From Phoronis australis (lineage: Eukaryota > Phoronida > Phoronidae): a stretch of DNA of 64,000 nt. This document shows positions 13,601 through 25,600 of the stretch, piece by piece. The position numbers and the translations under genes were made by a program. The notes below the pieces were generated by a model. The model had not been told where the DNA came from, ran no database searches, and saw nothing but the letters and a program-made list of their open reading frames with translations. Location of the stretch: positions 368,684-432,683 of the forward strand of contig NMRA01000349.1 of assembly GCA_002633005.1 (NCBI GenBank), read 5' to 3'. Positions within the stretch are counted from its first letter, which is position 1; each line of letters begins with the position of its first letter.

Positions 13601-16600
13601 AAAATTAAACAAAATTATGTTTTGCTGTCATATTTTATCATTGCAGTCGTGACTGGTTAGGGACTTGAGTCAGATTCACATAAGCATACATTTAAAACAT
13701 TTTAGTCTAAACGTTCAACCTAAAATGTTTTAGCTTAAAAATGCATCCGTTAAATACTACAAACTTGATGTCGCTAAATCGTTTTAGCAGAGTTGACAGC
13801 AGCTGCCATAGTCGGAGGAGATGTTATGTAACCACCTGTATTTACATGGTGTGACAACATTTGTCATGTTTATGTGATCTTGACTCCTTTATCAATGAAA
13901 AAAATCACGCGCTTGTGTGTGATGAAACAGTTATAAATAAAATGTTTTGCTTTCGCATGACAAATTTGAAACCTACTACTTGATGCATTTTAATTTTTGA
14001 AACTCTTTGATGTATGAAGCGATGAATATAAATAGCTATTCAACTTAGAACGTTCTATAGGAAATATCTAAACTTCTCGTCTATTTCCAGCTTTTCACTT
14101 GCTCTCGGGCTCAGTAATCACGATACAAAATTTCTGGTTATTTTTTTTATTGACAGTAATTTCGTACTAAAATAATTGTCAATGCATGACTACTTTTTGC
14201 TTATAATTGGTACTTTAGCAAATGTTGTTTTGTCACAAACCATGCTTGTAATGGGCTAAAATATTATTAATCTTTACTTTCATGGAGAAATTAACAAAAT
14301 GGATTCTGAATTTCACTTGTTGGCCATATTGTGTGGTAAGTGAGTGAAGAATTGTGGAACTTCTGACATATATAGGTCACTCTGGCTCCAGCCTTCAACT
14401 GTTCTTTTCCAGCTTCTATTGAGGATCTGTATGCTTTCCACTACTCCATGCCTGGTGACGTGTCTAAGGGCCATGGCTGGGACATGTACGGCATCAAAAC
14501 AGACTACCTGAGGCAAGGGGTGCCTAATGAGACCTGGTTGTTGACCAACCTCAACAAGGAATATGAGGTTTGTGACATTTCAGCAGCTTGCGTGCATTTC
14601 AATACTGACGAAGAAAATTATAGCGCGTTTAATTTGATATGAGAATTTTTGTGAATAGTCTTCTAGTTACCTAGGACCCTCAGGACACCAGAAAAATGTC
14701 CAAATTTAGCTGATTTCGGAACCTCGAATCTCAGATATGACTGACTGGAGTCGTATGAAACTTTCAAATGCTACGTTTCATGCACCGTTCTTACAAACGC
14801 TTACAGGAATTGTTTTTGGAATGCTCTCCCTTTGCTTGAGGACGGTTACAAAAAATAGGACTTTTATGATTTTCTGCTGGTTTTGACTTTTTTTTTTACC
14901 GCTGGTGACGGTAATCCTACTTAGTGTAGTATTTCTCAACCCCTAAAATGCTTCAGATTTGACTTTTGTGCGAGTGAATACTAAATCAGAGTTCCCTTTC
15001 GCTGAAATCCGTCAATAGATGTGAGTGAAACATTAACCATTGACATTTTTATATGCTCAGTGACGAGATATTAGTTCTGTCATTGATTTCGAGATGTCCA
15101 CGTTTCAAGTTTATGAGCTGAATGTCATCGATTTACTTTTTAATACTGTTTGCACGTAGCTGGGTGTAGTTTTGGTGTTGAAATTCGAACCTTATTACAA
15201 GCCACATTGTTTGAGGAGCAATTAATTGCGCGAAGTCATGGTGTTGATTAAATATAATGGCTGTACTATTTGTTGACATGAATTGGGGAAAATCAAAGAC
15301 AATGTCAGTTCCTTGATTGCTAAAAGTAATTGTAAGAATTTTCCATTCTTTAAAAGCTGATCGCCCTGATAAAATAGCAGTTTTACTTAGTGTTTTGTGA
15401 CATCTGTAACGTAGAAAATATATCTGAAACTAAATAAGGCGATCCAGATCCTCCCAAGGATACTATTGTTTCATGAAATGAAGAATATAAATAGGTAAAT
15501 AAAACAACATGAAAGGATCAACTGAAATTTGAAATTTTCGGAGGTAACAACTTCCTTTATCAACAAAAACAGAAATAAAGTAAAATCAAACACAAAATGA
15601 CAATTGTGGCGTGCATACCACGCCTGAATTTCTAATACACAAACATCTTTAAGCCTTGTCTGCACGCCACCTGTTGGCCACATCATAGCTAGAGCATCTT
15701 CACGGTTAGCAGAAGGTCCTGAGTTCGAGTACCTGTCGCAGTCAGAAATTTTTTCAGAATTTCATTAGGTCATCATATGATGTGGCCAACGGATGGCGTG
15801 CAGACCAGACTTAAAAATGTTTAATTTTCATGCCTGTTCAAGATTTCAATGTGGAAGCTGCAATACACTCCAGAGTCGAACAAAGTAAAGTTTGATTTCG
15901 ACCACAATTTGTCTCAACTTGTATCTTACTCAAATGCATAATGAGAAGCAGGTTTTGGTCATGCAAAGAATTGACAGTTTGTCATTGCTTGAGACGGTGC
16001 ATTTCTGGTTGTTATATACTGCTGTTTGACCCCTTACCCTTCCTGTGTGACCCCTGACCCTTCTTGTGTGACCCCTGACCCTCCTTTTGTGACCTACCTT
16101 ACTGGTTTGAGCAGTTTATGCACATTTCTCAGCAAAAGCATCGGATGATTTTTGCTCCATAACGAGAATTACAGGTGCTAACATAAAAATGCTATTTAGA
16201 AGTATAAAGCAATAAGGTTGATATATAAACATATACAAAAATGACCACTGCTTCAGGTAAAAAAATCCTCGTCTCTAAGAATTGAATATTTGTATATGCC
16301 CTCCGTGATTTTGAAGGTCACACACCTTCATTGAACTACTTTCAGTGTAACATTTTTAAAATGTAAAATATTGAAAAGACAACCATTCCAATGAATAAAT
16401 AAATATGAGTTTTGAACACTGATAGTATAAACTGTCCTGTTGCATTCTGTAACTCAGTTCTTAGTATGATGTTTTTGGTATCCTCATTTTTTACTCTTCA
16501 TATGTTACAGTTGTGTGACACGTATCCTCGACACATCTACGTTCCGTCGACGGCCACCACACCAGTACTTGTGGGCAGTTCCAAGTTTCGTAGCCGAGGA

Positions 16601-19600
16601 CGCCTACCTGCCCTGTCTTACCTTCACACTAACCAGGTGAGGGCTTGTTACATTGATTACATACTGCTACGCAGGCCACCTGGTCGTGAAATGCATTTGA
16701 ATCAGCCATGAGTCTCTGACAGTTGGTTAACGGACAATTTATCATTCATTTAGTTTGCTGTGAAATTACTGACCTAGATTGATTTCATTGAGAAAAAGTT
16801 TTATTGTATTATTATTATTTTGATTGTCCAATATCTTGGTGTTGCATGAGCTTAAATTTTCTGGTGTGCGGAAAATCTAGCATTTTGTAGCCCCGAAAAC
16901 TCTGGATAATACATCATAGTCTCTTAGTAGGTGACTGGTCTTTAAATTCAATGTCAACTTAATGCTGGCTGTTTCTTCATTGTGGTGTCATACCTGATAC
17001 TGATTTTCGATCAGTTAATTAAGTGTCTTTGTGGATATTTTGACTGCTTGGAGAATGGTGACATCACTATTTATTTGAGGAGAGACCTCTTCCCTACTGT
17101 GGTGTCAAATTAGGGATATTTCCAGGACCGGATCCAGGATTTTGAGTTAGGGGGGCCAGGACACAGGAATAACTAGAATTTCAGCAAGTGCACGTACTCA
17201 GCCTACAATGTGGGAATGCGGGGGTCTCGAATTTTGGGTTTGCGGACCTGTTGACTAAAAAAAACGGTCAACGGGGTTTGTTCAGGGCCTATGCATTGTT
17301 TATTCAGTCCCCGAGCCCCCTTGGTTGCGTGCATGTGCTAGTCAGCAATTCGCATCCGAACTCCCAAATGGTATCTGGTAGAATTTTGGGGGGCATGGCC
17401 CCCTTGCCGCCCCCCCCCCTAAATCCGCCACTGATTTCAGTAGGTGATGTGCTAGCCATAACTATAACTGCTCTGTGTCCCTCTGGTCAGCACCTGGCTG
17501 GCTCCAGTGCCCACTATGATGTCTAAATCATAGTAATAACTCATGTTCATTACAGACTGCTCCATGTCACAGCAGTAGTCAGCAACTGGCTGGCTTCAGT
17601 GACCTCTATGTTTCAGTCATAACAAACACATACTAGGTTCATTGCAGGGTGCTCTTTGTCACGGTATGCAGTGGCTGGCTATCTGGCTACTTGGCTAGAT
17701 GGCTAGCTGGCTAGCTTCAGTGCCTACTGTAGCCTCACGTAAATGACTTGACACAGAGCAGCTTACACTGAGCAGATGATTGGGCACAAGTATGTGTGTA
17801 AATGTGACTGACATGGAGCAAAGTGACACCCCAGCGACCATTCGATCAGTTGCTCCGGTGTCAACTACACGTCAAGACACAAACTGGGGCAAGGCGGAAG
17901 AATCATCTTTTATTGGGCTTTTGCGCTAGACATGTACATGCAGAGGATCATATTGTTTTGGACGTTCGACGTTGTTAATTCGAACACCCACAGACCGTCT
18001 TTGAATAATTGACTTACATGTTGATCCAGTTTGCAATTATGTCGTGTAAATGCAATTGAAATGGAGCAGCTTGTGCCGTGACATCTTGCGCCATGGCAAG
18101 TGTTCCTCGTGTGAGAACTGCTCATGGTGTCTAAAACATAACAATAACTTCCGTATGTTCATTACGGGCGCTTGCTAGCTTCAGGGTCTGCTATGATCTC
18201 CTGACCATAACTATAGCTTATGTTCATTTCAGGCTGCTCTATGTCGTAGTAGTCAGCCACTGGCTGGATTCAGTGCCCGGTGTGTTGAAGACGAGCAGAT
18301 GCTACAGGCTATTCTTAAGGCTAACCCCAACTCTAATTACATGTATGTGGTGGATACAAGGCCCAGGGTAGGTCATATCTAGATGTAGGTCATATCTAGA
18401 TGTAGGTCATATCTAGATGTAGGTCATATCTAAATGTAGGTCAAACAAAGAATTTGTCATGTAAATTAGTTACAATAAACGGCCTTTGGTTTATTGTCCT
18501 TACTAAAATTGTTGGCATAAAACATTTCGGATTTATTGTGTTATGTTTTTAGCAGTATTTAGCATCCTGCGTTTCATAAAGTGGTGCTTACGTTACGGAT
18601 AGGCTGGCTGAGGATATCACCATTGCTCACCTTGAACCCCAGGGGGTTACTTCAGTGGAAGATGTATAAGGGACGTGCCACTCAGAGGAGTGGCCTTTTC
18701 ACAATCAGTTCCCCTGCGAGTAGGAAAAGGTCCCTTTTGTAATAAAATTCCCTCCAAAAGAGTGCCTGTCTGACAAAATTTCCTGCCAAAGTGTTCACTT
18801 TGATAGTTTGAAAATCTAGGAAAGGTTCCCTTTTCTAACTACTAAAATGTACGAATTTAAAGAGTTTTATTATCTATATTTTAAAAACTTTTGTTGCAGC
18901 CGATGTACTTATTTTTGAAAACGTGACATTTCAGGCTTTATGGCTAAACAATTTTATACTTAACCCTAGTTGAACCATTCTCTTGGCAACTGCATCAGAT
19001 GCATGTGATTGATATCTGCACCATGATGTCCCCTGTTATTTTTACCTAATTAAATGTACTCATTAGACTTAATAGTGTGGAAATGACACAGTGTCGGTTC
19101 TATCTAACGCCTCCAATGTCAAATCAGAACAATTCGTATGATCAGTCAGTCGCTATACACGGGTGGTTGTTACTGCATTCACGAAACATCACAGTACTCG
19201 CCTATAGCTGAGGAACTCTCCGAAAGAATAAAATACCACCAGGTATGAGAAGGCAAGATGCCACAGAGCTGCGTGTTTTAACGTGTTGTAATGTTGAGGG
19301 TAAAAATCACCTACAGTTGTAGAATTGTTGACTTGCGTTAGGAATGTTCAGATGTTGCCAAATAGCATGACGTGTGTGCCATCTGTTGGCAGATCAACGC
19401 TATGGCTAACAAAGCAGCCGGAAAGGGTTACGAGAGTGAGAACTTCTACTCCAACATCAAGTTCATGTTTTGGAACATTGAGAACATCCACGTGATGAGG
19501 GGTAGTCTACAGAAACTGGTGGAAGGTACGCTGTTCTCCTCACTACCGTTGTTTAGTTTCCACGAAGGAAAAAATTGGTTCTCCATTTGTGTGTACATGT

Positions 19601-22600
19601 AGATATTTCCTAGTCTTTGTTGTGTGCTATGACGACAAATTAAAGCTCTCCCCTTTCACTTTCTTCTTAAATATGAGAGGTAGAAATTTGCTTAGTAAGT
19701 CACAAAAAGACGATTTTTGGCTTATTGAATCTAAGTGAGCAACTAGGTGTCCGTTGAAATTGGAGCCCCAGTGTAAAACAGGCGAATTGCAGGCGACCTG
19801 TTGTAACTAATTTCAATTCAAACAAAAGATAAGAACATCACCACATTGCTTTGGAAGATCAAATATGCCCATAAAAACAGTTGATATTTTAACACCAGTA
19901 TATGGTTCGTGGTAACTCTGAATTAACACCTCCAGAGGGCTTTGGTTGTTATCTGGCTGAGTTTACACTGCATGTCTCCAAGTTGTAATTGTTTTCATGC
20001 ACTTCATGTAAGTGTAGCGTACAAATGTTTCTGCTGAAAGGCAATCTTTACTTTACTTTCACCAGTTTAGAGTTTAATCAATCGAGAGATATCCAATAAA
20101 ATTGGAACATTTCGTAAATTAAAGTTCTGGATGTATTGTGTTTTTACTGGCAATTCATAAAAAGTGAAGTTCATTGCTACTCAATGGTGGTGGCCATTTT
20201 GTCGGTGCACCACCAGAAAGTCAAAAATTCTTTAAAAATTCCACGTTTAATTCTGGTTATTTTGAAAACATTGTATGAAGTGGTGAAAGAGCATAATTGG
20301 AAAATAAGTTTCAACTAGATAGGTTTGCGGTTAGGATTCTTTTCAAGAAGTTTTTGACTGTAAAAAGGCAGAAAAGGTACATCCAAACTGTGAGAGTTCA
20401 TCTTTTTAACTGTAGTGCTTCGTTTCTGCCTCAAGTTAAAGATGAGAAAACTTATTAAACTAATCAGAGCAAATTGCATTGCAGGTAATAGTCACTTACT
20501 GGAGTCCCGGACTTTGAGAACCAGTTTCCTCCTCTGAATAACAGGTGTCAAACTGGTTCTCAAAATGTATCTTTTGAGCTAAATTTTAATTGTAGAAATA
20601 CACAGTCACGTAACCCAATTGATAACAGATTGTTAACATGTCAAAAATCAAATTCTACGGGCTTTTTACTTTCAGAAAATGTGTACTTTTACTTAATCTA
20701 AAACAATTTTTTTCTAAATGCACAGACCTGTGGATAAGGTCCTACAAAACACTAAGATTCATTTGGGAGCTGTCACTCACATACCTATACACTGCATTGG
20801 GCACGCCCTCTGTGGATAATGTGAAAAACTGAAAGACCCTTAAAGTCCACAAAGAGCTCAACAGGTGGTAGCGGTATTGTGTTGTCACGCTGTTTCTCAC
20901 ACGTCTCAGCAGTTTTGCGCTTTTCAAATTTCTCTGCAGTTTGTGGCATGAAAAACCCTACCATGAGTTCATTCCTGTCTGGCCTTGAGAGCAGTGGGTG
21001 GTTGAAACATATCAAAATTATTATGGAGACGTCAGCCTTCATCTCTAAGGTAAGCGCTGCCACTAGCCATGGCCATTTTGTTAATTATTGCTCAGTAGTA
21101 TTTCTGTACCTAATGTTTGAAATATTTAGTATTCCTGGAATGTTTAATGACTCTGTGCTCAATCTAGTTAAAACACATTCCATTGTGTTGATTAATTCGT
21201 GCACTTCTGGGCATATACTCCATGGCAATCTCTACAGGGTCTTTGAGTCTACGAGTATTTCATTCAAAAGTGATGATCTGTGCTTTTGGGACTGATTAGT
21301 AATATTGATTTATCAATTCCAGATTACATATTCAGCAAATTATCAACATACTTGTTCATTGCTCATGTAGTTGACAATCCCATTAATGTGAACAAATTAA
21401 TTAATTTCCAGGCTTTTCAAGAGGGCGCCACTGTGTTCTTACACGCTGTTCACTTGGATGAGATCTCTAAGTTATGTGAGCCTGTTTATTCCTCACTAAT
21501 AAGAAATGCACCAATGTTCATGTACACTGTTCACATTGATTAGATCTCTAAATAATGTGAACATGTTTGTTGCAGTCTATGCAGAAAGGCATCAACGTTC
21601 ATGTACACTGTTCACGTAGATTTTACTTCTAAGTAATGTGGTTATGTTCATTCCTGACTTTTCAGAAAGGCACCAGTGTTCATGTGCACTCTTCATGTAG
21701 ATTAGATCTTTAAGTAATGTGGGCATGTTTATTCTAGACTATGCAGGAAGGCACCAGTGTTCATGTACAATGTTCACGTAGATTAGATCTCTAAGTAATG
21801 TAAACATGTTTATTCCAGACTATACAGGAAGGCACCAGTGTTCATGTACACTTCACGTGGATTAGATCTCTAAGTAATGTGAACATGTTTATTCCAGACT
21901 ATGCAGGAAGGCATAAACGTTCGTGCACACTGTTCTCATAGATTTTATCTCTAAGTAATGTGAACATCTTTATTCCAGTCTTTGCAGAAAGACGTCAGTG
22001 TTCATGTACACTGTTCACATAGATTAGATCTCTAAGTAATACAAACATATTTATTCCAGGCTTTGCAGGAAGGCATCAGTGTTCATGTACAATGTTCATG
22101 AAGATTTCATCTCAATGTACTATGAACATGTTTATTCCAGACTATGCGGGAAGGCATCAGTGTTCATGTATACTGTTCACGTAGATTAGATCTCTAAGTA
22201 ATGTGAACATGTTTATTCCAGACTATGCAGGAAGGCATCAGTGTTCTTGTACACTGTTCAGATGGCTGGGACAGAACAGCTCAGACATGTTCACTCGCCA
22301 GCATCATGTTAGATCCCTACTACCGAACCATACAAGGCTTCCAGGTACTAACTTGCTAATATCTCAATACATAGTGCCCTTAAACTAACTTTTAAGTTAG
22401 TTAACTTAAAAGTTTATTTGCTCACTGAATAAGTGGAAAATAAGGATAACACTGATAACACTAATTTAGGACACAAAATGACGTCAGGTGAAATTTTAGT
22501 GTCTCTTTTTTTACACATATAGATATACGGTACCAGATTGGTGCTTTGTCATATCCAAGCTATGTACCATAACTGCCAACAGACAATAGTTTGAAAAATC

Positions 22601-25600
22601 GGGGCATTCACAACAAAGTTAGAACCCCTTGAAAATTGAAAAGTGCAATTTTGGCGATAATTTGTCTCAAAATGGGTAAGATTTTACAGTAATCTTCCAA
22701 CGCAGCATATCAGGTTGTTGACTCAGTGCCGTGAAGCCAAATGTTCATCTGCTTCTGTGACAAATTTATTTTCTGTTGTTTGCCTTTAAAAGTTCATCAA
22801 TAAGTTAAATGATGTTTGAGTCTAGTTGACAGTATTAGATAGAAATTTGATTTTGGGATTCGAGATGTGTTGGTCATTGCTACAACCTCCCGTTCGTGCA
22901 TTTTTAAATTCTATTGTTGACATTTTGTGATAGTCTTGATAGATTTCTGCGCAATTGACTTTTCTGTAATCTCCCATAATCCCTGCATCGTTCCTAACAC
23001 TTCCTGTTTGTCTTTTTCAGGCTTTGATCGAGAAAGAGTGGTTATCATTTGGTCACAAGTTTACCGACAGGTGTCGTCTGCTAGATGTAGTCGATCCTAA
23101 GGAAGAGTCTCCCGTCTTCACTCAGTTTGTCGACTGTGTCTGGCAGATGAGTCAGCAGTTCCCGTGTGCATTCCAGTTCAACGATCGCTTCCTGTTGGCG
23201 CTCCACGATCACGTGTATTCTTGTCAGTTTGGCACGTTTATAGGAAATTGTGAAAAGGATCGTCTGGATTTGAGGTGACTATAAAGTATTCTTGTAGATG
23301 TAAGCAAACGACGAGATGATGGGTTTGATAATTTTCAAAATCATGGGAAGCGTTTTGCTTGTAGTGGCAAGACATATGCGACAAATACTTCTTTTTAGAT
23401 GGGATTCCACCATTCTACAAATTCATATCCGAACACTTGACATAAAGCCACATTGTCGTCAACACTTCCTTATTGGCACTGCATACTGCAGTTGAGTTGT
23501 TGAAGTCTCGGAAAATGAGAACGTAAATTAAGATTACACATCAGAATTCAGTTATTCGTGGCAAGAATCTGGGCGTTACATGTATTACTAAGAGATTTGA
23601 TTCCTTTGACTTTGTTTTTGCACATTACATCATGACTTGACAGATCTTAGTTATTGTTTTTCTGGCAGTTATCGCAGGTGTCTATTATAAAATCGTTTAT
23701 CGTTTTCCATGGTTGTTTTTTGTCGAAAAATGGTGTATGTGTTCACTTTAACTATAAATCTGCATGAAGTGGTGGGTGATCTGTCATTGCTTTGTTGGTT
23801 TGCTCAAAAAGACAGATTTATCATTAGTCTTGTTTTCATTACCAAAATTACATCCAGTCTTTTTGCTGAGCTTTTAGCTCGGATTTATGTCAGTCGTCAG
23901 CTTGTTTAGTCACCACACATCCGTTTCCTGCATAACTTGTTGTCGTTTTTTTAGGTTGTCCGAGCGAACCTACTCCCTGTGGGGATATATGGCCAACACA
24001 ATGGGCGACTACATCAACCCCCTCTATAAGAAGGAATATGAAGCAGAACATCCAATAATCATACCCAACACAAGCCCACAGTGCTTTAAGTAAGCCTTAA
24101 TCTCAATCATTTTATTATGGAGTGCCAAACCATCTGATTGGGTTTTCCTTGCATTGTAACATGAAATTTCAGTATTTTGTTGATCTGGGCCGATTCCTAA
24201 AATTTAAACTAATTAATGCCATTCCATCTTAAATGTCACGTGGTACTTAAAAGAAATAATAGGACATTCTTGTGTTTGTGTCAGTTCGTTCGCATGATTT
24301 TTGGTCGATTGCCCGACTTCAAAAATAGGTATTAGAAATATGCGCAAACGTAGCTACCTGTGTAATAATGTAAATGTCCATTTTTCTGTGCAGGTTTTGG
24401 AGGGGTATGTACAATCGTTTTGAGAATGGTGTGCATCCCCGTGAGAGTATCTCTGACGTACTTGGTGCTATGAGAGACCACAGTGTGTCTCTGGATGACC
24501 ATGTCCAGCTACTGCAGAAGGTATGCAGCTCACTTTCGCTAGGTTGAGAACGTTTAGACTCTGATAGGCCACCACAAATTTCAGTCTATACTCGGCCTAT
24601 CCCATACTCATGCGACCTATCCGATGTCAGCATGATCGGGCAATTTTGTTTCGGATTAGTGGTAGAGTTCGGAGATCTTTCTATGCCGGTGGCCGGACAG
24701 CGCTCCCTATATCGTGACCTCTAGTGATAACTCTCGTCAGAGCGTAGTTAACTTTTCCCATTGCAGGGGAGTTGTTCAAGTCTGTAGTTTAATCCACCTG
24801 TTTTGAAAGTAGTTATGGTAATTTTTTAAGTGTGGACGTTCGCTTTTTGCCCAACCAGTACTCCACAAAACAAGAGTTGCGGCATTGATGAAAAAGTGAC
24901 AATAAACTTTTACGAGCATTAGCGTGTTTAATTAGCTGACTCTGAGGAGCACAACCTGGCTTTTCATAGTTGCACTTATCTTGCACACGTCGAGATGTTT
25001 TATCAACTGTTGTGAGATTATGGGCCTACAGTTCAAGCCAATGAAGTCAGGCGAAGTGACCTGCAATTCCCTGTCAAGACCACTGGGCAGAAACCAAATT
25101 CACTGTGAGAGCAGTCTTCCCCCATGGCCGAGAATTAAGGATAATTAGCTGGAAAGTTAACAAGGTGGCTAGGCCATTATGAAATTTAAATTTTGTTATC
25201 GTAATAGCTATTACTAGTCATTTTTGCTGTCCAATGAATTAGCCTATCATAATGGGGGAATGGTATTATGTCTGATTACTTTCGTTTTGTACTGTATGTG
25301 GTGTCAGATTACAGTTACAATGTTGATAGTCATTAAGGCACAATTGAGCATTAGTTTTGTTGACTAGCTTAAATTGGCTGCTATGAAATGTAGAAATTGC
25401 AATTGTTTGTAGCTGTGTGGCCACATGTTTATCTTGATTGTATTGGATTATCACAGACTGTAACTATCACTGTGTCCCTGTCTTGTTTACATGCAGAAAG
25501 TGAAGTAAGCTCACTTTCCCTGGTTGTCAATCTTATGTTGTCCAGTAGCACCATCTTTATGTCACTGGGCCACTAACTACAAGATGATGTCGTCATGCGC

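Larger units (their letters stand above)
1629..14412. other. 12.8 kb intron of the myotubularin gene
   Basis: Mostly AT-rich unique-looking sequence. Recognisable content is listed separately: a short element with inverted ends (3691-4206), dispersed repeats, a GGGTGTCCC-type tandem repeat (6417-6560), a possible alternative first exon (9583-9748), a 39-bp minisatellite (10887-11192) and a CTCF-like repeat (12110-12560). Between these no gene, tRNA or strong repeat was recognised. Confidence 0.7.
14568..16510. other. Intron b-c: only repeats seen
   Basis: It contains a diverged dispersed repeat (14660-14940), a repeat shared with the 58.5 kb fold-back (15408-15571), a tRNA-like element with inverted ends (15651-15812) and a short tandem repeat of about 21 bp (GTGTGACCCCTGACCCTTCTT type, three units, 16023-16090). 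No other feature is recognised. Confidence 0.7.
22345..24393. other. Three short introns (g-h, h-i, i-j)
   Basis: These introns of 676, 680 and 304 bp contain no repeat or element that I recognise. All three have consensus GT-AG borders. Confidence 0.7.

Noticed and set aside
20879-21295. 138-codon plus-strand frame
   Set aside because: It is exon f read through its donor into the intron; only 20940-21049 is coding.
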